From Clostridiaceae bacterium (lineage in GTDB: Bacteria; Bacillota; Clostridia; Saccharofermentanales; UBA5734), in the NCBI GenBank assembly GCA_012727965.1, contig JAAYFZ010000334.1, forward strand, positions 1 to 29,668: a stretch of DNA of 29,668 nt, read 5' to 3'. The notes below the pieces were generated by a model. It had not been told where the DNA came from. It searched no databases and was given only the letters and a program-made list of their open reading frames with translations. A program made the translations under genes and the position numbers. Numbering within the stretch: the first letter of the stretch is position 1; every line of letters starts with the position of its first letter. Shown in pieces: positions 23,920-29,668 of this stretch.

Positions 23920-24666
23920 CTAATCGAGATCTTGGAGCATCGCTAGCCTTGTGTATTGTTTCTCCATCTGAATAGTCAGCCACCTATCGGAGAAACATAT
24001 CACTTCCTGCTTGATTTCATCTGACAAACTGAAGCTGAACAGCCTTGACAAAGGACTAGAGAAAATATGCTCAAGACAAGCAAGTGAACCTGAAGAAAGA
24101 AGCATTGACGGCCCGGCAGATCTACTTCTGCAGCCTGATCCACAATATATTTTTGAATCTCTAAATGAAAACAAAGCTGGTGCTTTCACACTGCCATGAC
24201 AATGGCTGCATAGTTCAAATGGCGGTTTGAGGCCGGCATGTTCCAGCAGCCTCAGTTGTGCAACATGGATCGACAGGAGTGGCTCCTGTCCCCTGTTGAC
24301 TTCGTTTACTGCCCTGCCCCAGAGTTCATAAGCAGTCTTGTCTGGCAGATCATCCTTAAGAAGATCAATGAAAACCTCCGCCAGATGGGCTGCGCAGATC
24401 AATCTGTATATGTCCTTATGCAACCCTTGAAATGACTCGTCTAGTTCTGCCGAATCCACAGTATATCTGCCTCTGTTCTGGAAGAGCTGAAATTGTGATA
24501 GAGCAAATATCTGCGTAGACGCAAGCAGAGAGCTTTTTTGCCTTCTGGCACCTCTTGCAGCCGCTGTGATCAGACCATGATCGGCAGTAAGCACACTAAT
24601 CAGCCTGTCAGCATCACCGACAGGCTGATCACGTAATACGAAGCCCCGAACATTGATATGACTCAT
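23920..24666 (-). CDS. recO: DNA repair protein RecO
   Basis: RecO loads RecA onto SSB-coated single strands in the RecFOR pathway. The 248 residues show the N-terminal OB fold (VRGFVLRDQPVGDADRLISVLTADHGLI) typical of RecO, an all-helical centre, and a zinc-finger: Cys153-x2-Cys156 and Cys175-x3-Cys179. It follows era by 13 bases, the standard era-recO order in Firmicutes. The ribosome site is weak (GATGATAT), so coupling to era translation is likely. It ends 39 bases from the convergent helicase gene, with no clear terminator in between. Confidence 0.95.
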   Translation of the reverse strand: MSHINVRGFVLRDQPVGDADRLISVLTADHGLITAAARGARRQKSSLLASTQIFALSQFQLFQNRGRYTVDSAELDESFQGLHKDIYRLICAAHLAEVFIDLLKDDLPDKTAYELWGRAVNEVNRGQEPLLSIHVAQLRLLEHAGLKPPFELCSHCHGSVKAPALFSFRDSKIYCGSGCRSRSAGPSMLLSSGSLACLEHIFSSPLSRLFSFSLSDEIKQEVICFSDRWLTIQMEKQYTRLAMLQDLD

Positions 24667-24679
24667 GTTATATCATCTG

Positions 24680-25612
24680 TTATTTATTGCGGCTCTCATA
24701 ACCAAGATCGTTGAGGATACCTTTGCGATTGCGCCAGTCCTCGCGTACCTTGACGAACAGCGTCAGATAGCAAGAACAGCCTAGCATCTCTTCAATTTGC
24801 TTGCGGGCCGCACTGCCAATATCTTTTATCTTCTGTCCTTGATGACCGATAATTATTCCCTTATGAGTTGATCGCTCACAGAGTATCGCTGCATTGATAG
24901 AAACATGCCTGCGTTCTTCCGGATCATTCTCTTCGAATACTTCTTCAAATGATTCGATCGCCACTGCTGTACCATGAGGAATTTCCTCATGAGTAAGACG
25001 CAGTATCTGCTCTCTGATCAGCTCAGCAGTCAGCATACGTTCGGTCTGGTCTGTATAGGAGTCCTCAGGGAAATATCGTGGACCTTCAGGTATCAGTTTT
25101 TTGATTTCAGCCACAAGTATATCTACACCGTCCCCTGTCTTAGCTGATACAGGAATCATCGCGGCAAAAGGATAAGTACTGGCAAAAGCCTCGAGCAGCG
25201 GCAGTACGCCTTCTTTTACCGCTATATCAACCTTATTGATTACAAGGATGACTTGTTTCTTGAACTGAGAAGCCATCTCAAGAATTTTCTTCTCAAGAAG
25301 ACCCACACGTGGTTCGAAACCTGCTTCGATCAACAGCAGAATAACATCTGTTTCCGCCATCGCCTGTCTGGCTGACGTAACCATGAAATCTCCCAGACGA
25401 TTTTTCGGCTGATGCATGCCAGGTGTATCAAGGAATACTATCTGAGCCTCTGAATCATCATAAACAGCTCTGATAACATTGCGTGTTGTCTGCGGTTTTG
25501 GAGATGTAATCGCCAGTCTGGCACCTGATAAATGATTCAGCAAAGTTGATTTGCCGACATTTGGCCTGCCAATTAGTGTTACAAAACCAGAACGAAAACC
25601 AGTATCTTCCAT
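24680..25612 (-). CDS. era: GTPase Era
   Basis: Era is an essential GTPase that binds the 3' end of 16S rRNA and helps assemble the 30S subunit. The 310 residues show G1 GRPNVGKST (15-23), G2 region around TTRN (42-45), G3 DTPG (62-65), G4 NKVD (126-129), G5 SAK, and a C-terminal KH domain (GIIIGHQGQKIKDIGSAARKQIEEMLG). AGGGGG lies about 6 bases before the ATG. It sits between ybeY and recO; the intervening dgkA and cdd genes common in Bacillus are absent here. Confidence 0.97.
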   Translation of the reverse strand: MEDTGFRSGFVTLIGRPNVGKSTLLNHLSGARLAITSPKPQTTRNVIRAVYDDSEAQIVFLDTPGMHQPKNRLGDFMVTSARQAMAETDVILLLIEAGFEPRVGLLEKKILEMASQFKKQVILVINKVDIAVKEGVLPLLEAFASTYPFAAMIPVSAKTGDGVDILVAEIKKLIPEGPRYFPEDSYTDQTERMLTAELIREQILRLTHEEIPHGTAVAIESFEEVFEENDPEERRHVSINAAILCERSTHKGIIIGHQGQKIKDIGSAARKQIEEMLGCSCYLTLFVKVREDWRNRKGILNDLGYESRNK

Positions 25613-25653
25613 AAGTTCCCCCTATAAGTCATTTGTTGTCTGCAGTTATGCCT

Positions 25654-26112
25654 TCATCTGGCAAGCTGCATCAGCTCCATAATCTGTTCCTGTCTCTTCT
25701 TCATTATACTCTCATCAGCATGCCTGATATGATCATAACCTAGTAGATGCAGTATTGAATGCACGCTCAGGAAGGCAACCTCCCTGTCTCTACTATGGCC
25801 TAAATCCTCCGCCTGTTGATATGCCTGATCAAGATTGATAACTATATCACCTAAAAATAGTATTTTGTTCTGCCCGCTTTGATCGAAATCTTCCGCGCCC
25901 AAAGACTGTAAAAGCTTGCCCTCTTTCATTTCCAACATGGGAAAAGACAACACATCCGTTGTTTTGTCAATTTCCCTATATTCGCGGTTTAACTGTCTGA
26001 TAGTCCTCGGTCCGACAAAACTAACAGCAACCTGAAGGAGATATCCTTCATTATGCCAATGCTTGCATATCGTTTCATCAGCAAATACTACTGCTATCGA
26101 ACGATCGATCAA
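25654..26112 (-). CDS. ybeY: Endoribonuclease YbeY
   Basis: YbeY is a zinc-dependent RNase needed for 16S rRNA 3'-end maturation and ribosome quality control. The signature HSILHLLGYDH gives zinc ligands His118, His122 and His128 (numbered from the TTG start); LNREYREIDKTTDVLSFPM is the other family block. The listed start is TTG at 26112, the only ATG/GTG/TTG available before an in-frame stop, but it has no ribosome site and leaves the N terminus about 15 residues short. Reading upstream in frame gives LKNVQYSNRQNK, which resembles the missing first strand and begins at CTG (26170-26172) behind AGAGGGTGA. I think that CTG is the likelier true start, overlapping pgpH by 35 bases. Confidence 0.93.
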   Translation of the reverse strand: MIDRSIAVVFADETICKHWHNEGYLLQVAVSFVGPRTIRQLNREYREIDKTTDVLSFPMLEMKEGKLLQSLGAEDFDQSGQNKILFLGDIVINLDQAYQQAEDLGHSRDREVAFLSVHSILHLLGYDHIRHADESIMKKRQEQIMELMQLAR

Positions 26113-26137
26113 CTGTTTGAGATCACTGACGCTATGC

Positions 26138-28297
26138 TTATTTTGCCGGTTGCTGTACTGTACGTTCTTCAGGATACTTCACCCTCTCATGGAAATGTCC
26201 TGCATATACCTGCAGGAAGGCTTTTACCAGATCCTCTACATCCTGATATGATAAGCCGGACTTGACCAGCTGATCCTGCTCATTTTTGCCCTTGATAATT
26301 TTTCTTATTAGGTTTTCCAGATCATCAAGTTTGTTGACTCCAGTAGATTTTACAGCTGCTTCAACTGAATCCGCCAGCATAACTATGGCCGACTCACGGC
26401 TGCTCGGGGTCGGGCAATGATACTTAAACCTGTTTTGATCTGGTTCTTCCAGATGATTCTCTTCAGCTAACTTCTTCGCCTTGTGGTAGAAATATGCCTG
26501 CGAAGATGAGCCATGATGCTCATGGATTATTTTTAGTATTGGTGCAGGCAGCCTATATCGCTTGCCAATTCTAACACCCTGCTCCGGATGGTTCAATATA
26601 ATATCAGCACTCTGTTCAGGCGGCAGATAATCATGAGGATTTTCGCCTTGTTGATTTTCAGTAAACATGATTGGATTTTCAAGCTTGCCAATATCATGAT
26701 AATAGGCTCCGACTCTGGCCAAAAGAGCATTGGCTCCTATGGCGTCAGCAGCAGCGTCAGCTAGGTTTGCTACCATCATGCTATGCTGTGAGCTACCGGG
26801 TGCTTCTACAAATAATCTGCGCAGCAAAGGATGTCCTGGTTGTGATAATTCGATCAGTCTCAGCGGAGACACTGCATTAAACATCATTTCAAACAATGGC
26901 ATTATTCCGATAGCTGCTATTACTGACAATGTACCGCTGATGGCAGTATGTCCGGCCTGTATTGATATCGATGACCAGCTCTCCTTCTGAAGTAGTCCAT
27001 AGGCCATAGTCATCGCCAGGTTTGTTCCTGCTGTCATGATAATGATGAATGCATAATTGTCTCGTCTGGCAATACCTTTTGTAAACAAGGCCGCGACCAC
27101 TCCACCACTGAATGCTATCAGAGGAAATAACGGATCAAAACCAGTCATGGGCATTATTGCCATTATCAGCAGAACTGTCATTAACATAGCTGTTCTAAAA
27201 CCAAAATACGCTGCAATCAGAACCGCTGCGAAATAAACAGGTGGCGTTAACGGGAAATCTCTTACAACATAGATTGAAATAACCAGAGGTATAAGGATTG
27301 CCAGTATAAGTGATATACGATTGCCTGTGCTGTTGATAATATCAGGTTCAAATTTATTCAGATAGAAGATTGCAATCGACATAAGTATTAATAGCATAAA
27401 TAATATGCCAATGAAATGCCTATAGTCAAAACCGCCGCTATCAATAAGATCAAGCTGTTCAAGCAGGGTATATGTTTCATCGGTTATTATATCGTCCATC
27501 AGAACAATTCTGGTACCGCGTTCGATCATAACCGGATTGCTTAGTACTCTTTCATAGGCCGCTTGCCTGGCATTGGCTGTGGCTACTGCATCGAAAACGA
27601 CATTTGGACGAAGTAACAGACCGAGACTGCGCTCGATCAACCCGGCATCTTCTTTGTAAAATGTCAGTGACTGTGACAAAGTCTGAATTTTCTGGTTAAG
27701 CTCAAGTCTTAGGGCTGAATTATCAACTGCCTGACTCATTATCAATGAGGTCAGAGAGGAAACATGACCAGATACACTTTCGAATCTGCTGTCTTCCATC
27801 TTAATGAGCGCAAGAGCGTCATCAGATATGATGACCGATTGCAACTTGTCATTTATATCTTTGATTAGAGCGTCGGCATATTTTTGTTGATCAGGTGCTG
27901 TTGGTGCTGGAACAACAGGAGCTTCAGGTTCATCTTCACTATCAACTGGTGGAGTAATTGCAGCCTGATATTCTGACATTGCGCTGAGATACAGGTCTCT
28001 ATGCTCTTTCACTATACTGAGAAAAAGATCTTTTCTAGAAGTTACCTCAGTGACTATCTGTTCAGAACGCAACATAACATCCGGTACTTCAGATGCTGCT
28101 TTTTCAGCTCTTTGTCTCGTTTCAACAGGATCACCTACACTTCTTGGTGCGGTTATATCGTATGGGCTGGCATCACCCGGTTCAAGCTGATATTTCTCTG
28201 GAATAGATCCATAATAAATTGCCAGTGCGACTGCCAGAAATGCAATGGGCAATATGACTAACATAGCTATTCTCTGAATTTTCTGCGAAATATGCAT
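26138..28297 (-). CDS. pgpH: 7TM-HD cyclic-di-AMP phosphodiesterase, PgpH family
   Basis: PgpH hydrolyses c-di-AMP to pApA. The 719 residues have one N-terminal helix (about 9-29), a long external 7TMR-HDED domain (30-290) with a Pro/acidic linker (115-136), about seven membrane helices (294-475) and a cytoplasmic HD domain. The HD motif is at His534-Asp535 in YYHDIGKLENP, His505 lies in GSSQHSMMVA, and IIHEHHGSS gives further metal ligands. The ATG follows the phoH stop by nine bases; its ribosome site GGGAGG is formed by the last phoH codons, next to a palindrome GGGTGATCACCC. Gene order phoH-pgpH-ybeY is usual in Firmicutes and supports the call. Confidence 0.94.
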   Translation of the reverse strand: MHISQKIQRIAMLVILPIAFLAVALAIYYGSIPEKYQLEPGDASPYDITAPRSVGDPVETRQRAEKAASEVPDVMLRSEQIVTEVTSRKDLFLSIVKEHRDLYLSAMSEYQAAITPPVDSEDEPEAPVVPAPTAPDQQKYADALIKDINDKLQSVIISDDALALIKMEDSRFESVSGHVSSLTSLIMSQAVDNSALRLELNQKIQTLSQSLTFYKEDAGLIERSLGLLLRPNVVFDAVATANARQAAYERVLSNPVMIERGTRIVLMDDIITDETYTLLEQLDLIDSGGFDYRHFIGILFMLLILMSIAIFYLNKFEPDIINSTGNRISLILAILIPLVISIYVVRDFPLTPPVYFAAVLIAAYFGFRTAMLMTVLLIMAIMPMTGFDPLFPLIAFSGGVVAALFTKGIARRDNYAFIIIMTAGTNLAMTMAYGLLQKESWSSISIQAGHTAISGTLSVIAAIGIMPLFEMMFNAVSPLRLIELSQPGHPLLRRLFVEAPGSSQHSMMVANLADAAADAIGANALLARVGAYYHDIGKLENPIMFTENQQGENPHDYLPPEQSADIILNHPEQGVRIGKRYRLPAPILKIIHEHHGSSSQAYFYHKAKKLAEENHLEEPDQNRFKYHCPTPSSRESAIVMLADSVEAAVKSTGVNKLDDLENLIRKIIKGKNEQDQLVKSGLSYQDVEDLVKAFLQVYAGHFHERVKYPEERTVQQPAK

Positions 28298-28306
28298 TGT
28301 GGGTGA

Positions 28307-29263
28307 TCACCCTCCCTTCATGCCTGCCTTCTCATAAGCAGCAATTATCCTTTGGACAAGAGGATTGCGGACAACATCACGCCTTGTCAGTTCGACAAAA
28401 GCCAGTCCCTCGACCTTTTGCAGTATTCTCCTGGCTTCAATAAGCCCGGATCTTTTATCTTTTGGCAGATCTATCTGCGTTATATCTCCTGTGACAACGG
28501 CCTTGGAGCCGTAACCCAGTCGGGTAAGAAACATTTTCATTTGTTCCGGCGTCGTATTCTGCGCCTCATCCAAAATGATAAAAGCTTCATCTAATGTTCG
28601 GCCACGCATATAGGCCAGCGGAGAAACTTCTATCAATCCTTTTTCCAGATTCTTCAGGTATTGCTCTGTCCCCATTAGTTCATGCAGAGCATCGTAGAGC
28701 GGCCGCATATATGGGTCGACCTTGTTTTGCAGGTCACCTGGCAGGAACCCGAGCTTCTCGCCAGCCTCAACTGCTGGTCTTGTCAGAATAATCCTGGAAA
28801 CCTGTTGAGCCCGAAAAGCATTTACAGCCATAGCTACAGCCAGAAATGTTTTACCAGTTCCTGCAGGTCCAATTGCAAATGTTATATCATTGGAGGCAAT
28901 CGCATCTACGTACTGCTTCTGCCCTATCGTTTTACTCTTGATTGGTCTGCCCTTGGCAGTTACGCAGACATTATCCGGTGAATAGGCCGTTACTTGATCC
29001 ATTAATCCCTGTCTGGCCGAATCGGCAAGATAGGTAACCAGCTGCAGATTGACTGCATGACCTTTACGATACATTTCCAGCAGACGGTCAAAAACAACAG
29101 AGGCCTTGGTTACATTAGTTTCTTCCCCGCTTATAACGAAGCCATCTTCTGTAATGTTTACTCTTACCTCAAGCTGCTGCTCTATCATGGTCAAATTGCC
29201 ATTGATGCTGCCAAATAATTCAACAGCATTTTGGGCATGATCAAGTACAATTCTTTTTTCCAT
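28307..29263 (-). CDS. phoH: PhoH-like ATPase (YbeZ type)
   Basis: PhoH-like proteins are ATPases linked to RNA metabolism and often partner YbeY. The 318 residues contain an N-terminal KH-like segment (23-60), Walker A GPAGTGKT (132-139), ILTRPAVEAGEKLGFLPGDL, Walker B FIILDEAQN and a final TRRDVVRNPLVQRII motif, all diagnostic of the YbeZ group. GGAG lies 4 bases before the ATG. It lies upstream of pgpH and ybeY, matching the PhoH-YbeY functional pair. A TATAAT at 29286-29291 lies just upstream but has no -35 partner. Confidence 0.96.
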   Translation of the reverse strand: MEKRIVLDHAQNAVELFGSINGNLTMIEQQLEVRVNITEDGFVISGEETNVTKASVVFDRLLEMYRKGHAVNLQLVTYLADSARQGLMDQVTAYSPDNVCVTAKGRPIKSKTIGQKQYVDAIASNDITFAIGPAGTGKTFLAVAMAVNAFRAQQVSRIILTRPAVEAGEKLGFLPGDLQNKVDPYMRPLYDALHELMGTEQYLKNLEKGLIEVSPLAYMRGRTLDEAFIILDEAQNTTPEQMKMFLTRLGYGSKAVVTGDITQIDLPKDKRSGLIEARRILQKVEGLAFVELTRRDVVRNPLVQRIIAAYEKAGMKGG

Positions 29264-29305
29264 ATATCTCCTTGCCTAAGTCTTAATTATACAGTATTTA
29301 TGTGA

Positions 29306-29668
29306 TCATTGCGCCTGAGGCATGAGCAGATCGATCTTGAAGGCAATACTGTCTTCTTTGAGAGCAGGAATAATAACGCTATCGACTGTCTGGATCGCGA
29401 TATCATATTGATCTGCGCTAAGATCTGTCTGTACAGATACCTTGACCTTGTCGAGGTAATCCAGAAAATATGCTTCTTTGGCAGGATCAATTATTGACTT
29501 GATCTCAAACACTGTTCTCCTGTCATAGTTCTTGCCGTTGATGATGATGTCCTGATTACTTGCCCTGATTTCAGACATGGCAACCATTCTCTCATCGTTT
29601 ATTGAGATAGCTTGTGCTCCAAGCGCTCTAAGTTCATTTACAAACTGTCTCAAAACACTGTCTCTGAC
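29306..29668 (-). CDS. DUF881 family protein, C-terminal part (cut by window edge)
   Basis: The frame is open to the right edge, so only the last 120 residues of a family that is usually about 240 long are present. LRQFVNELRALGAQAISINDERMVAMSEIRAS and IIINGKNYDRRTVFEIKSIIDP match the DUF881 pattern (VV-x-ELR-x-x-GAEAIAINGQRL ... ILVNG-x-x-x-x-P-Y-x-I-x-AIGDP). DUF881 proteins are single-pass envelope proteins often found near division or sporulation genes in Gram-positive bacteria; their biochemical role is not settled. The usual Gly-Asp-Pro is Ile-Asp-Pro here. The TTG in frame at 29653 is an internal codon, not a start. It ends 42 bases before phoH. Confidence 0.8.
   Translation of the reverse strand, partial: VRDSVLRQFVNELRALGAQAISINDERMVAMSEIRASNQDIIINGKNYDRRTVFEIKSIIDPAKEAYFLDYLDKVKVSVQTDLSADQYDIAIQTVDSVIIPALKEDSIAFKIDLLMPQAQ

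Noticed and set aside
29286..29291. TATAAT just upstream of phoH as a promoter.
   Set aside because: No -35 box at 16-18 bases, and the predicted start would leave almost no leader before the ribosome site.

Overview
The window reads as a chromosomal segment of a low- to medium-GC Gram-positive anaerobe, most likely a clostridial-type Firmicute (Bacillota). The grounds are a PyrR-attenuated pyr operon with the PyrK/PyrD (class 1B) dihydroorotate dehydrogenase pair, the phoH-pgpH-ybeY-era-recO gene order, consensus sigma-A promoters with TTGACA/TATAAT boxes, strong GGAGG ribosome sites, and a PD-(D/E)XK-DinG-type helicase of the kind seen in Clostridia. No phage, insertion sequence, CRISPR array or rRNA was seen. 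Gene density is high and almost every frame is explained by a recognisable family, so this looks like ordinary core genome with several interesting regulatory details.

Layout from left to right. Positions 1-2268 (minus strand): a translationally coupled MoxR ATPase / DUF58 / membrane-protein cluster that runs off the left edge. 2356-6545 (minus): aroF (DAHP synthase), an unassigned two-helix membrane protein, an RluA-family pseudouridine synthase, a YgjP-like metallopeptidase and a divergent orotate-phosphoribosyltransferase-like gene. 6641-15442 (minus): pyrR-pyrB-pyrC-pyrF-carB-pyrK-pyrD, most genes overlapping or nearly touching. Transcription starts near 15707 and passes through a PyrR-binding hairpin and an intrinsic terminator. 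A second promoter and an ARG-box-like element sit before carB. carA is absent, and the only pyrE candidate is the divergent gene at 5682-6545.

15714-21163 alternates single tRNA units with short transcription units: tRNA-Leu(CAA), whose promoter interleaves with the pyr promoter; a duplicated-domain membrane protein resembling metal exporters; glf; bioY; a tRNA(CAU)-tRNA-Tyr pair; murD; and tRNA-Leu(CAG). Each tRNA unit has a near-consensus promoter and its own terminator. 21162-23880 (plus) carries an iron-sulfur helicase with an N-terminal Cas4-like nuclease module. 23920-29668 (minus) is a housekeeping operon, DUF881 fragment-phoH-pgpH-ybeY-era-recO, covering RNA maturation, c-di-AMP turnover, ribosome assembly and recombination.

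Together the pyr genes encode most of UMP synthesis, with transcription probably sensing UMP through PyrR and possibly arginine at carB. The main points for a second look are the carB operator, the architecture of the pyr leader including a Cys-rich mini-ORF, the missing carA, the OPRT-like protein with a non-canonical PRPP loop, and an apparent CTG start for ybeY.
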